Assembly (NCBI RefSeq): GCF_009017275.1 | Contig: NZ_WBZC01000019.1 | Span: 1-64,000, forward strand | DNA length: 64,000 nucleotides | From: Alkaliphilus pronyensis | Lineage (GTDB): Bacteria > Bacillota > Clostridia > Peptostreptococcales > Natronincolaceae | Direction: 5' to 3' | Part shown: positions 39,986-49,586 of the stretch, one piece after another | How positions within the stretch are numbered: position 1 is the first letter of the stretch | How the letters are laid out: each line of letters opens with the position of its first letter | Notes under the pieces: model-generated | What the model was told of the DNA's origin: nothing | What the model saw: only the letters and a program-made list of their open reading frames with translations | Database searches by the model: none | Made by a program: the position numbers and the translations under genes

Positions 39986-41896
39986 ATGGAAATGCTAAAA
40001 GTAACATTAAAGGATGGATCGACTAGAGAGGTTAAAAAAGGTAGTACCCTTTATGAAGTAGCTAAAGATATAAGCGAAGGGTTAGCCAGAGTAGCAGTTG
40101 GTGGAGAAGTAGATGGTAGGCTTATGGACTTAACTAATAGACTAACACAAGACTGCAGCTTGAATATTTTAAGGTTTGACGATGATGAAGGTAAGGAGTT
40201 TTTCAGACACACAAGTGCACATATTCTTGCACACGCAGTTAAACGTTTATACCCTAATGTTAAATTAGCAATAGGACCAGCAATAGAAAATGGCTTTTAC
40301 TATGATTTCGATACTGATTATAAGTTTTCACCAGAGGATTTAGAAAAAATCGAAGAAGAGATGAAGAAAATAGTTAAGGAAGATTTACCCCTTGAAAGAT
40401 TTGAACTTCCTAGAGAAGAAGCACTAGAAATGGTTATTAAAGAAGGAGAAGACTACAAAGCTGAACTAATCAAGGACCTTCCAGAGGGCTCAATTATATC
40501 ATTTTATAAACAGGGTGAGTTTACAGACCTATGTGCAGGGCCACATTTACCTTCAACAGGAAAGGTTAAGGCTATTAAGCTGTTAAGTGTGGCTGGTGCC
40601 TACTGGCGAGGGGATGAAAAAAATAAAATGCTTCAAAGAATCTATGGAACTTCCTTTGAGAAGAAGAAGGAGCTGGAGGAATACTTAAATAGATTGGAAG
40701 AAGCCAAGAAGAGGGATCATAGAAAAATTGGAAAAGAGCTAGATCTTTTTAGCCTTCAAGAGGAGGGGCCTGGCTTTCCATTCTTTCATCCAAAGGGTAT
40801 GGTAATAAGAAACCTACTAGAGGATTTTTGGAGAAAGGAGCATGTAAAGTGGGGCTATGATGAAATTAAAACACCACTAATTCTTAATCAACAGCTATGG
40901 AAGCAATCGGGGCACTGGGATCATTATCAAGATAACATGTATTTTACAGAAATTGATAATCAGGACTATGCGGTTAAACCAATGAATTGTCCAGGGGCAA
41001 TACTAACCTTTAAACGAAAAATCCACAGCTACAGAGATTTGCCCGTTAGAATGGCAGAGCTGGGTTTGGTACATCGACATGAACTATCAGGTGCATTACA
41101 TGGTTTAATGAGGGTCCGTTGCTTTACTCAAGATGATGCCCACCTATTTATGCTACCAGAGCAAATTAAGGATGAAATAATAGGAGTTATTGAGTTCGTT
41201 GATTATGTCTATAAAGTGTTTGGCTTTAAATATCATATAGAGCTATCGACAAGACCTGAAAACTCAATGGGTACAGATGAAGAATGGAACCTAGCAATAA
41301 ATGCCTTAAAAGAGGCATTAGAAGCAAAAAAATTACCCTATAAAATAAATGAAGGTGATGGAGCCTTTTATGGACCCAAAATAGATTTTCATTTAGAGGA
41401 CTGTATAGGAAGGACATGGCAGTGTGGTACAATACAACTAGACTTTCAGATGCCACAAAGGTTTGACTTAAACTATATAGGAGCAGACGGTGAAAAACAT
41501 AGACCAATCATGATCCATAGAGTATTATATGGAAGCATAGAAAGATTTATAGGAATTTTGATAGAGCACTATGCAGGTAAATTCCCAACATGGATTGCAC
41601 CAGTACAGGTTAAAATATTACCTATTACTGATAAGCACATGGGTTATGCTGTTGAAATTGAAAAGGAAATGAAGGCTAAGGGAATTCGTGTTGAGCTTGA
41701 TTCAAGAAACGAGAAAATAGGCTACAAAATAAGAGAAGCACAGCTTCAAAAGATTCCATATATGTTGGTTTTAGGAGATAAAGAAATTGAAGCAGAATCT
41801 GTGGCAGTTAGGTCCCGTGACAAGGGAGAAGTAGGGGTAGTAAAAACAGATGAGTTTATAGAAGATATTTTAAAGGAAATTAATACAAGAAGCTAA
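39986..41896 (+). CDS. thrS: Threonine-tRNA ligase
   Basis: The product has 636 residues, normal for ThrS. TGS and editing domains come first (HTSAHILAHAVKRLYP is the editing motif), then the class II core with MNCPGAILTF, RVRCFTQDDAHLF and the HRVLYGSIERFIGILIEHY motif 3, and the anticodon domain at the end. It charges tRNA-Thr. AAGGAGGTTGTAATT precedes the ATG. It is controlled by the T-box leader. Confidence 0.97.
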   Translation: MEMLKVTLKDGSTREVKKGSTLYEVAKDISEGLARVAVGGEVDGRLMDLTNRLTQDCSLNILRFDDDEGKEFFRHTSAHILAHAVKRLYPNVKLAIGPAIENGFYYDFDTDYKFSPEDLEKIEEEMKKIVKEDLPLERFELPREEALEMVIKEGEDYKAELIKDLPEGSIISFYKQGEFTDLCAGPHLPSTGKVKAIKLLSVAGAYWRGDEKNKMLQRIYGTSFEKKKELEEYLNRLEEAKKRDHRKIGKELDLFSLQEEGPGFPFFHPKGMVIRNLLEDFWRKEHVKWGYDEIKTPLILNQQLWKQSGHWDHYQDNMYFTEIDNQDYAVKPMNCPGAILTFKRKIHSYRDLPVRMAELGLVHRHELSGALHGLMRVRCFTQDDAHLFMLPEQIKDEIIGVIEFVDYVYKVFGFKYHIELSTRPENSMGTDEEWNLAINALKEALEAKKLPYKINEGDGAFYGPKIDFHLEDCIGRTWQCGTIQLDFQMPQRFDLNYIGADGEKHRPIMIHRVLYGSIERFIGILIEHYAGKFPTWIAPVQVKILPITDKHMGYAVEIEKEMKAKGIRVELDSRNEKIGYKIREAQLQKIPYMLVLGDKEIEAESVAVRSRDKGEVGVVKTDEFIEDILKEINTRS

Positions 41897-41902
41897 CAAA
41901 AA

Positions 41903-41929
41903 AAATGGGATCATCTAAAGATCCCATTT
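41903..41929. terminator. Terminator between thrS and the FtsH-like gene
   Basis: AAATGGGATC (41903-41912) pairs perfectly with GATCCCATTT (41920-41929); T-rich sequence follows on both strands. Confidence 0.8.
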
Positions 41930-41948
41930 CTTATATTTTTCTAAGCTG

Positions 41949-43529
41949 TTAAACCGCCTCTAGCTCCTGACTAGATTTAATTTGACCAGTAAAATCATCA
42001 CCAAGTATTTGATTTAGCTCATCGTAGTTTAAGGTTTCCCTTTCCATTAGTGAGGTAGCTATTTTTTCAAGATACACTTTATTATTAGTAAGCAGCTTAG
42101 AAGTATCCTTATAGCACTGATCAATTATTTTATTCATTTCTTTAGTAATTTGATGACTTAAGGTTCTAATCATGGAGGGCTCTTGACATAAATAGCCTAA
42201 ATCACTCATGCCGAACTCACAAACCATTTGCATTGCAACATCCGTTACTTTTTTTAGGTCGTCCTTTGCACCTGTTGATAAATGGTTAAATATTAATTCT
42301 TCAGCAGCTCGCCCACCTAGCATTACCATTATTTTATGACAAAGCTCTGTTTTAGTCATTATATATCGATCATCCTGTGGCATTTGTAAAACGTAACCTA
42401 ATGCTTGTCCTCTTGGAATAATTGACACCTTTTGAACCATGTCGGTATTAAGTACTTTACCAACCAAAGCATGACCTGCCTCATGATAAGAAACTATTTG
42501 CTTTTCCTTCAGTAAAACATTTGGGTTTTTCACCTGTAGCCCTGCTATTACTCTTTCTATGGCTAAATCAAAATGCCTATGGGTAATTATAGTATTGTTT
42601 TCTCGTACAGCTATTATAGCGGCTTCATTGGCGATATTAGATAAATGAGCGCCACTCATTCCATGGGTCTTTTTAGCTAAGGTCTCAATACTTATATCGG
42701 GGCTTAAGGGTTTGTTCTTTGTATGAACCTTTAAGATTTCCTCCCTTGCTTTTATGTTTGGGTTGCCTATATACATATGTCTATCAAAGCGTCCGGGTCT
42801 TAATAAAGCCTCATCCAATAAATCTAGGCGGTTGGTTGCCCCAACGACAACCACTGTCTGATCTGTATTAAAGCCATCAAGCTCAACTAAAAGTTGATTT
42901 AAAGTCTGATCCTTTTCATTATTACTATCCAAGTGTCTTTTAGCTCCAATTGCATCAATTTCATCAATAAAGATTACACTTGGTGCTTCTTTTTTTGCCT
43001 TTTCAAATAGGGTTCTAATTCTTTTTGCTCCAACACCCACGTATTTTTCAACAAACTCAGAACCACTTGCAGAAAAAAATGCAGATTTGGTTTCCCCTGC
43101 CACAGCTGAAGCCAAAAGGGTTTTACCAGTTCCAGGAGGTCCATAAAATAGTATTCCTTTAGGTATTTTAGCCCCCATCTTTTTATACTTCTCAGACTTT
43201 TTTATAAAATCTATTACTTCAATCAATTCTTCCTTAACCTCATCTAAACCTGCAACATCCTCAAAGGTCACCTTAGGCTTTGTAAAAAACTCATTACCAT
43301 TTTGATCCTTTTCCTTTTTTTCACTGTTGATGGTGGCGTGGGCATATTGAGGAGATTTGTCAAGTTTGATATAATAAATAAACAGAAAAACAGTAATACC
43401 AAATATCAGTAAACGATCGGCAGATGTTATTTTACTATTTGCTATATTTTCAGTCCATCCAGAAAAGCTAGACAGTACAGATAAAGCAATAAACAAACAT
43501 AAGAGTATAAAGATAATTCTTTTTTTCAC
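41949..43529 (-). CDS. Short FtsH-like ATP-dependent zinc metalloprotease
   Basis: The product has 526 residues, against 600-650 for standard FtsH. Two membrane segments (about 4-22 and 38-54) flank only about 15 residues, so the usual extracytoplasmic domain is nearly absent. The AAA domain has Walker A GPPGTGKT (130-137), Walker B VIFIDEID (185-192) and the SRH ATNRLDLLDEALLRPGRFDR. The protease has HEAGH (349-353) and GGRAAEELIF. It is expected to be a hexameric membrane protease of a paralogous type. It has no partner gene, lying alone between thrS and infC. Confidence 0.9.
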   Translation of the reverse strand: MKKRIIFILLCLFIALSVLSSFSGWTENIANSKITSADRLLIFGITVFLFIYYIKLDKSPQYAHATINSEKKEKDQNGNEFFTKPKVTFEDVAGLDEVKEELIEVIDFIKKSEKYKKMGAKIPKGILFYGPPGTGKTLLASAVAGETKSAFFSASGSEFVEKYVGVGAKRIRTLFEKAKKEAPSVIFIDEIDAIGAKRHLDSNNEKDQTLNQLLVELDGFNTDQTVVVVGATNRLDLLDEALLRPGRFDRHMYIGNPNIKAREEILKVHTKNKPLSPDISIETLAKKTHGMSGAHLSNIANEAAIIAVRENNTIITHRHFDLAIERVIAGLQVKNPNVLLKEKQIVSYHEAGHALVGKVLNTDMVQKVSIIPRGQALGYVLQMPQDDRYIMTKTELCHKIMVMLGGRAAEELIFNHLSTGAKDDLKKVTDVAMQMVCEFGMSDLGYLCQEPSMIRTLSHQITKEMNKIIDQCYKDTSKLLTNNKVYLEKIATSLMERETLNYDELNQILGDDFTGQIKSSQELEAV

Positions 43530-43649
43530 TGCATCACCACCTTATCTAGTCTATAAAATTATCTTGCCCAAAAGAATAGAAATAATAAATGTGATTTATA
43601 ATAATAGGCAGGAAATATATGAAAAATATTAAATTTATGACAAAAGAAG

Positions 43650-43740
43650 TTGACAACTGCAAGTCCTATTTGATATTATATTTAAGACAACAAAGTAGAA
43701 GTTTCCACTTCTCACCCTGTAGCAAAGGTTAACAGGGTTA
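43650..43740 (+). promoter_or_regulatory. Promoter and structured leader of infC-rpmI-rplT
   Basis: TTGACA (43650-43655), 18 nt, TATTAT (43674-43679) starts a leader of about 215 nt. It holds hairpins GAAGT/ACTTC (43698-43711) and ACCCTGT/ACAGGGT (43714-43738). Position, length and stems are those expected for an L20 leader, where ribosomal protein L20 represses the operon in Firmicutes. The match is positional and structural, not base by base. The rest of the gap 43530-43905 holds a second hairpin-like stretch near 43800-43850. Confidence 0.6.
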
Positions 43741-43905
43741 ATAGAAGAATATTGTAAATTATTTTTAATTTATATTTTATTTCTATTAAAATGAGGTGGA
43801 TACAAAAAGTATTCGCTTTTTTTATTGGGGAAATACTTAGTTTTCTTTAAGGCTTGAAAAAGTAAAAATTTAATTATTATATGTTAAATATGGAGGTGCT
43901 AGCTT

Positions 43906-44424
43906 ATTAGAGATTTGAATGATTTACAAATTAATGACGAGATTAGAGACAAAGAGATTAGAGTAATTGATAATGAAGGAGAGCAGTTAGGTATTCTTTC
44001 TGCCAAAGAGGCCTTAAGCCTAGCAGCAAGTAAAAACCTAGATTTAGTCAAAATTGCTCCACAGGCAAAACCGCCTGTATGTAGAATAATGGACTATGGT
44101 AAGTATAAATACGAGCTTGCCAAAAAAGAAAAGGAAGCAAAGAAGAAGCAAAAAGTAGTAACTGTAAAAGAAGTTCGTCTTAGTCCAAATATTGAATCCC
44201 ATGATTTAAATGTTAAAGCCAATAGAGCTTTAAAATTCCTTGAAAATGGTGATAAGGTTAAGGTTACCTTGAGGTTTCGTGGAAGAGAACTAAGTAACAC
44301 CAGTATTGGTGTAAAGGTTATTAAGGAATTTGCATCCTTACTCACAGAAGTAAGTACAGTAGAAAAAGAAGCAAAATTAGAAGGAAAGCAAATGATAATG
44401 ATATTAGCTCCGAAAAACCCATAA
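43906..44424 (+). CDS. infC: Translation initiation factor IF-3, ATT start
   Basis: The product has about 172 residues. NDEIRDKEIRVIDNEGEQLG, PVCRIMDYGKYKYE and KVKVTLRFRGRE are standard IF-3 blocks. GGAGGTG (43892-43898) lies 7 nt before ATT 43906; the first standard start is a TTG at 43915 that would be 16 nt away. An AUU start is a known feature of infC in many bacteria, used for autoregulation by IF-3. It is first in the infC-rpmI-rplT operon. Confidence 0.95.
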   Translation: MRDLNDLQINDEIRDKEIRVIDNEGEQLGILSAKEALSLAASKNLDLVKIAPQAKPPVCRIMDYGKYKYELAKKEKEAKKKQKVVTVKEVRLSPNIESHDLNVKANRALKFLENGDKVKVTLRFRGRELSNTSIGVKVIKEFASLLTEVSTVEKEAKLEGKQMIMILAPKNP

Positions 44425-44444
44425 TCTGAAGGGAGGAAATACTA

Positions 44445-44639
44445 ATGGCAAATAAAATGAAAACCCATAAAGGTGCAGCAAAGAGATTAAAAAAGACTAA
44501 ATCAGGTAAGCTTAAAAGATTTAAGGCCTACACCAGTCACATACTAACTAAGAAGTCTGCCAAAAGAAAGAGAAAACTTCGTAAAGCAGCAATTGTTACA
44601 AAAGGAGACCAAAAAAGAATTCAGCAACTATTACCATAA
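44445..44639 (+). CDS. rpmI: 50S ribosomal protein L35
   Basis: The product has 64 residues, very basic, with [19 protein letters not shown] and the [14 protein letters not shown] block typical of bL35. GGGAGGAAATACTA precedes the ATG. It is part of the infC operon. Confidence 0.97.
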   Translation: MANKMKTHKGAAKRLKKTKSGKLKRFKAYTSHILTKKSAKRKRKLRKAAIVTKGDQKRIQQLLP

Positions 44640-44664
44640 ATAATATGAAAAGGAGGTTTTTAAA

Positions 44665-45024
44665 ATGGCAAGAGTTAAAGGTGCTATTAATGCACGTAAA
44701 AAACATAAAAAAATATTAAAGCTTGCAAAGGGCTTTAGAGGAGCAAGAAGTAAGCTTTTTAGACCAGCTAATCAATTCGTTATGAAGGCTTTAAGTCATG
44801 CATACGTAGGTAGAAAGCTAAAGAAGCGTGATTTTAGAAAACTATGGATAACAAGAATAAATGCAGGTGCAAGGGCAAATGGATTATCCTATTCCAGATT
44901 TATAAATGGTTTAAAAACCAGCGGTATTCAAATGAATAGAAAAGTTTTAGCTGATATGGCTGTTAATGATAAAGAAGGCTTTGCTCAATTAGTTGAAACC
45001 GTTAAGCAAAAATTAAATGCTTAG
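44665..45024 (+). CDS. rplT: 50S ribosomal protein L20
   Basis: The product has 119 residues, with [20 protein letters not shown] and [19 protein letters not shown] as in bL20. It binds 23S rRNA and is the expected feedback regulator of this operon through the leader. AAGGAGG precedes the ATG. Confidence 0.97.
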   Translation: MARVKGAINARKKHKKILKLAKGFRGARSKLFRPANQFVMKALSHAYVGRKLKKRDFRKLWITRINAGARANGLSYSRFINGLKTSGIQMNRKVLADMAVNDKEGFAQLVETVKQKLNA

Positions 45025-45031
45025 AATTAAG

Positions 45032-45057
45032 AGTCCCACTGATTAGGGACTTTTTTT
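45032..45057 (+). terminator. Terminator of infC-rpmI-rplT
   Basis: AGTCCC (45032-45037) pairs with GGGACT (45046-45051), then TTTTTT. Confidence 0.8.
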
Positions 45058-45210
45058 ACATATATTAATAGCGTTAATTGCAAATGAAATAAAAATTAGG
45101 CTATATCATTTATAAATATGTTAATAATTCATTATAAGGGCTTTAATAGCTTAACATATTTTTACTTTAATGTTATAATAGGAAAAATGAAAATTGTGAG
45201 GGAGAAGGGT

Positions 45211-46554
45211 ATGAAGAACATAGAGAACATAAAGCTAGACCCTACTCAAGTCTTAGTGTTGGGATTTGCATCTGTTGTTTTAATAGGTGCAATGCTACTT
45301 AATTTGCCTATAGCCTCTGTAAATGGAAGAAGCATTGGGTTTTTAGATGCACTATTTACATCGACCTCTGCAGTTTGTGTAACAGGCTTAGTGGTTGTTG
45401 ACACAGGAACCTACTGGACAGTTTTTGGTAAAACAGTAATTCTCATATTAATTCAAGTAGGCGGACTTGGATTTATGACTATGGCTACACTATTTGCTAT
45501 TGTTTTAGGTAGAAAGATTTCCTTAAAGGAGCGTTTGATTATTCAGCAGGCATTAAATCAAAATGACCTTTCTGGTCTGGTTAGATTTACACAGTACATA
45601 TTACTTGGAACCTTTGTTATAGAGGGAATAGGGGCAGTCCTACTATCTACTAGATTTATTCCAGAGCTAGGGTGGTCAAAGGGTATTGCCTACTCAATAT
45701 TTCACTCAATTTCAGCCTTTTGTAATGCAGGGTTTGATATTATAGGGCAGGGAAGGAGCTTAATGCCCTATGTTACTGATCCAATTATTAATGTGACTAT
45801 TTGGCTGTTAATTATTCTTGGAGGTATAGGCTTTTCGGTTATATCAGAATTTTTTACCTTAAGGAACTTTAAACAGTTAAGCCTTCATTCTAAATTAGTT
45901 ATATTTATCACCTGTCTTTTATTGGGCATGGGCTTTGTCTCATACCTATTACTTGAATTTAATAATCCCAATACTATTGGTGAGCTAAGCTTTGGTGGAA
46001 AGCTTATGGCCTCAGCCTTTCAAAGCATTACCCCAAGGACAGCAGGCTTTAACACCATTGACACCAGTCAATTGACTACTGCTTCAAAAATGCTAACAAT
46101 AGTATTTATGTATATAGGTGGTTCACCAGCCTCCACTGCTGGTGGTATTAAAACAGCTACCTTAGGGGTGATTCTTTTTACAGTTATTTCTGTAATAAAA
46201 GGTAGAGAAGAAACTGAACTATTTGGTAGAAGATTATCACGGAACATAGTAAATAGATCGTTGACAATTGGAGTTATTGGTATTGGGCTAATTGTTGTAA
46301 TGGCAATGCTTTTAACAATAACAGAGGGCTTTGAGTTTATGGAAATTCTCTTTGAAACGACTTCAGCCTTAGGTACAGTTGGCTTAAGTCTAGGTATTAC
46401 TTCAGAGCTAAGTCCATTAGGAAGAGTAATAATTATAATTGCCATGTTTATTGGTAGATTAGGACCTTTAACCATTGCTTTTGCACTTGCAAGACAGAGC
46501 AGAAAGTATAAAGGGACCATTAGATATCCTGAAGAAAAAATTATGGTGGGATAG
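45211..46554 (+). CDS. ktrB: Potassium uptake channel subunit KtrB
   Basis: The product has 447 residues with four pore-loop repeats, each marked by a T-x-x-G selectivity motif: STSAVCVTGL, SISAFCNAGFDIIG, SITPRTAGFNTI and ETTSALGTVGLS. This is the TrkH/KtrB superfamily, and the length and next gene indicate Ktr. It takes up K+ (often Na+-dependent) for turgor and pH control. The start MKNIENIK at 45211 has GGGAGAAGGGT ahead. Confidence 0.93.
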   Translation: MKNIENIKLDPTQVLVLGFASVVLIGAMLLNLPIASVNGRSIGFLDALFTSTSAVCVTGLVVVDTGTYWTVFGKTVILILIQVGGLGFMTMATLFAIVLGRKISLKERLIIQQALNQNDLSGLVRFTQYILLGTFVIEGIGAVLLSTRFIPELGWSKGIAYSIFHSISAFCNAGFDIIGQGRSLMPYVTDPIINVTIWLLIILGGIGFSVISEFFTLRNFKQLSLHSKLVIFITCLLLGMGFVSYLLLEFNNPNTIGELSFGGKLMASAFQSITPRTAGFNTIDTSQLTTASKMLTIVFMYIGGSPASTAGGIKTATLGVILFTVISVIKGREETELFGRRLSRNIVNRSLTIGVIGIGLIVVMAMLLTITEGFEFMEILFETTSALGTVGLSLGITSELSPLGRVIIIIAMFIGRLGPLTIAFALARQSRKYKGTIRYPEEKIMVG

Positions 46555-46569
46555 AAGGGGTGAAATCAT

Positions 46570-47217
46570 ATGAAGCAGTATGTAGTTATAGGCTGTGGTA
46601 GATTTGGAAGTAGTGTAGCTAAAACCCTATATAAAATGGGTAATGATGTATTGGCAATTGATGGGGATGAAGAAATAATTCAAAACATTTCTGAGGAGGT
46701 TACCCATGCAGTACAGACCGATGCAACAGACGAGCATGCCCTTAGATCATTAGGTATTAGAAACTTTGATGTAGCAGTAATAACCATTGGCTCTAACATT
46801 CAATCTTCAATTATGACAACACTTATTGTTAAGGAGCTTGGAGTTAAATATGTTGTAGCTAAGGCTCAAAATGAATTACATGCTAAGGTTTTATACAAAA
46901 TTGGTGCAGATAGGGTGGTTTTCCCAGAGCGTGATATGGGAATGAGGGTAGCCCATAATTTAATTGCCAGCAATCTTCTTGACTATATTGAATTATCACC
47001 TGAGTATAGTATTATTGAAATAACTGCACTAGAAGAGTGGGAAGAAAAAAGTCTATTAGATTTAAATATTCGTTCCCGTTATGGAATTAATATAATGGCC
47101 ATAAAGCATGATAATAAAATAAATGTATCTCCAACAGCTACAGATATTATATATAAGGGAGATGTACTGGTGGTAATTGGACATAATGATGATCTATTAA
47201 AAATTCAAAGAGGTTAG
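46570..47217 (+). CDS. ktrA: Potassium uptake gating subunit KtrA
   Basis: The product has 215 residues. It consists of an RCK_N Rossmann domain (YVVIGCGRFGSSVAKTLYKM, then AIDGDEE) and a short C-terminal RCK_C domain. It binds nucleotides (ATP/ADP), and in Firmicutes c-di-AMP at the C domain, to gate KtrB. It is 15 bp after ktrB with GAAGGGGTGAAATCAT ahead. Confidence 0.93.
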   Translation: MKQYVVIGCGRFGSSVAKTLYKMGNDVLAIDGDEEIIQNISEEVTHAVQTDATDEHALRSLGIRNFDVAVITIGSNIQSSIMTTLIVKELGVKYVVAKAQNELHAKVLYKIGADRVVFPERDMGMRVAHNLIASNLLDYIELSPEYSIIEITALEEWEEKSLLDLNIRSRYGINIMAIKHDNKINVSPTATDIIYKGDVLVVIGHNDDLLKIQRG

Positions 47218-48039
47218 GTGAATAAAGTGGAGTATCAAATTATTACCAGTGAGCAAAATGTTATTATTAAACATATAAAGGGCTTAAGGCTAAAAAAAAA
47301 TAGGCAAAAGCATAAAAATTATATTATAGAAGGTGTAAGAGCTATTAATGAGGCTATTAAAAACAATGTAGCTTTAGAAAAAGTTATATTTTCTAAAACC
47401 CTTTACAGTGTTGAGGGGGGGAAAAGCCTACTTAAGCAGGTTGAAGAGAAGCTTTCGGCAATTGAAATAACTCCAGAGCTAATGAAAAAGCTTTCCGATA
47501 CAGAAAATCCACAGGGGATTATTGCTTTAGCTAAGATTAAAGATAACAGCTTAGCTGATATTATAATATCCCCAAAAGACCTTGTGGTAGTATTAGATAG
47601 AATTCAAGACCCAGGTAATTTAGGGACTATTATTAGAACTGCTGAAGCGGCAGGAGCAAAGGCTGTTATTCTAACAAAGGGAAGTGTTGACCCATATAAT
47701 ACCAAAACCATCAGAGGAACAATGGGAGCACTTTTTCATGTACCAATCATTATCTGTAATGAAGATCAAGAGTGGCTACAATTCATAAAGGATAATAGGA
47801 TTAGACTAATAGCAAGTGACGTTGAAGCACCTAAAAGCTACAATGATATTGAATATACTGGTAGAATAGCAATAATTATAGGCAACGAAGGAAATGGAAT
47901 AAGAAGAGAGCTTTTAAATGAGGCTGATGAAGCCGTAAAAATACCTATCTATGGAAAGATAGAATCCTTAAATGCTTCAGTGGCAGCAGCACTACTAATA
48001 TATAAGGCTATAGAAGGACGAAGGCAGGAAAATAGTTAG
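47218..48039 (+). CDS. TrmH/SpoU family RNA 2'-O-methyltransferase
   Basis: The product has about 273 residues. A substrate-binding N domain (LRLKKNRQKHKNYIIEGVRA) precedes the SPOUT knot domain: VVLDRIQDPGNLGTIIRTAEAAGA, IIGNEGNGIRREL and IPIYGKIESLNASVAAALLIY. It resembles RlmB/YsgA-type rRNA methylases; the target nucleotide is unknown. It directly abuts ktrA. In B. subtilis the related ysgA precedes pheST, as here. GTG 47218 or 47227 may be used. Confidence 0.9.
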   Translation: MNKVEYQIITSEQNVIIKHIKGLRLKKNRQKHKNYIIEGVRAINEAIKNNVALEKVIFSKTLYSVEGGKSLLKQVEEKLSAIEITPELMKKLSDTENPQGIIALAKIKDNSLADIIISPKDLVVVLDRIQDPGNLGTIIRTAEAAGAKAVILTKGSVDPYNTKTIRGTMGALFHVPIIICNEDQEWLQFIKDNRIRLIASDVEAPKSYNDIEYTGRIAIIIGNEGNGIRRELLNEADEAVKIPIYGKIESLNASVAAALLIYKAIEGRRQENS

Positions 48040-48077
48040 AAATTTCAAAAAATTATCCCGTGATTATTCACACTTCC

Positions 48078-48106
48078 TTGTTATAGGAATTATACTATGC
48101 TATAAT
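48078..48106 (+). promoter_or_regulatory. Promoter of the YqzL-like gene
   Basis: TTGTTA (48078-48083), 17 nt, TATAAT (48101-48106), 36 nt before the small gene. Confidence 0.5.
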
Positions 48107-48141
48107 ATACCTATAATGGCTATAGGGAAGGGGTGTGGTCT

Positions 48142-48228
48142 ATGAAGACCGCTGATGTATTCTGGAGGTTATTTGTGTTAACTGGTTCCGTAACAGCCTA
48201 TATAATGTATAAAAAACTCATGAATTAA
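48142..48228 (+). CDS. YqzL-like micro-protein
   Basis: A 28-residue frame, MKTADVFWRLFVLTGSVTAY then IMYKKLMN, preceded by GAAGGGGTG. The W-x-x-F-x-x-TGxxxxY pattern matches the YqzL family of small Firmicute proteins (about 45 residues in Bacillus). Function is unknown. It lies between the methyltransferase and the pheS T-box. Confidence 0.6.
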   Translation: MKTADVFWRLFVLTGSVTAYIMYKKLMN

Positions 48229-48261
48229 TAATGATATTAAAAACTATAGATAAAAAAGCTT

Positions 48262-48490
48262 TGAAGGAGAAAAGTAGGCTATAAACTATTTTAAAAGAGA
48301 GAGGATACAATTGGCTGAGAGTATCCTTATTATAAGAATAGCTGAAGTTCACTCTGGAGCTGTAGGGTTGAAATAGCAGTAGACCTTACCGGTTTAAGCC
48401 GTTACTGTTCTCAAGGTGGTGTAAAAGAATTACACTATTAGGGTGGTACCGCGGAGTAAAAACCTTCGTCCCTTTTGGGATGAAGGTTTA
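48262..48490 (+). promoter_or_regulatory. T-box riboswitch of pheST (Phe)
   Basis: The T-box AGGGTGGTACCGCGG is at 48440-48454 and the terminator AAACCTTC-TCCC/GGGA-GAAGGTTT at 48459-48490. A likely specifier codon TTC (Phe) is at 48348-48350. Uncharged tRNA-Phe (encoded at 37079) should promote readthrough into pheS-pheT. The 5' boundary is approximate. Confidence 0.92.
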
Positions 48491-48541
48491 TTATATGTTC
48501 TTTTTTAAAATTTAGTAATTTATTAAGAGAGGAGTAGTATG

Positions 48542-49561
48542 ATGGAAGCAAAATTAAAGAGTCTTGAGGCAAGTGCCAAATCTGAAATTGATAAGGCCAT
48601 TACCTCAGATGAGCTAGAAAAGGCTAGAGTTAAGTATTTGGGCAAAAAAGGAGAGCTAACTGAGGTCTTAAGGGGAATGGGTAGCTTATCCCCAGAAGAG
48701 AGACCTATTGTTGGAAAAGTTGCCAATGAAGTTAGAGCTTCAATAGAGGCCTCACTACAGGCTGCAAAGGAAAACATAAAGGGCAAAGAGCTTCAGCAAA
48801 AGCTAAAATCCGAAACAATAGATGTAACAATGCCAGGCAAACAATTCAAAATAGGTAAAAAACACCCTTTAACACAGGGGATGGATGAACTAAAAGATAT
48901 TTTTATAGGAATGGGTTTTAAAGTTGTTGAAGGACCAGAGGTGGATACCGTATATTATAACTTTGATGCTTTAAATTCTCCTAAAAATCATCCCTCAAGA
49001 GACATGAGTGATACCTTTTATATAACCGAGGACATTTTACTTCGTTGTCATACATCAACTGTTCAAATTAGAACAATGGAAAAGCTGAAGCCACCAATTA
49101 GAATTATATCTCCAGGTAGATGCTTTAGAAATGATACACCAGATGCCACACATTCCCCCATGTTCTATCAATTGGAAGGACTTGTGGTGGACAAAGGAAT
49201 AACCCTAGGGGACTTAAAGGGAACCCTTGAAGTCTTTGTAAAGCATTTCTTTGGAGGACATACAAAAATAAAGTTCAGACCCCATAACTTCCCCTTTACA
49301 GAACCAAGTGCAGAGGTTGATGCCAGCTGCTTTAAGTGTTCAGGAGAAGGCTGTAGTGTATGTAAAGGCAGCGGCTGGATTGAGCTACTGGGCTGTGGGA
49401 TGGTTCATCCAAATGTACTATCAAACTGCGGTATAGACCCAGAGGTCTATAGTGGCTTTGCCTTTGGAATGGGAATAGATAGATTAATAATGAATAAGTA
49501 TGAAATTGATGATATACGTCTATTGTTTGAAAATGATATTAGGTTTTTAAATCAGTTTTAA
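48542..49561 (+). CDS. pheS: Phenylalanine-tRNA ligase alpha subunit
   Basis: The product has 339-340 residues, normal length. It has an N-terminal coiled coil and the class II core: [47 protein letters not shown] and [16 protein letters not shown] 48539 and 48542 are adjacent; AGAGAGGAGT precedes. It is under the T-box and paired with pheT, which follows by 25 bp. Confidence 0.97.
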   Translation: MEAKLKSLEASAKSEIDKAITSDELEKARVKYLGKKGELTEVLRGMGSLSPEERPIVGKVANEVRASIEASLQAAKENIKGKELQQKLKSETIDVTMPGKQFKIGKKHPLTQGMDELKDIFIGMGFKVVEGPEVDTVYYNFDALNSPKNHPSRDMSDTFYITEDILLRCHTSTVQIRTMEKLKPPIRIISPGRCFRNDTPDATHSPMFYQLEGLVVDKGITLGDLKGTLEVFVKHFFGGHTKIKFRPHNFPFTEPSAEVDASCFKCSGEGCSVCKGSGWIELLGCGMVHPNVLSNCGIDPEVYSGFAFGMGIDRLIMNKYEIDDIRLLFENDIRFLNQF

Positions 49562-49586
49562 GAAAACAATATAGGAGGGAAGCTTA

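Noticed and set aside
46068-46520. 150-codon minus-strand frame opposite ktrB
   Set aside because: Shadow of a membrane-protein gene; no ribosome binding site or family.
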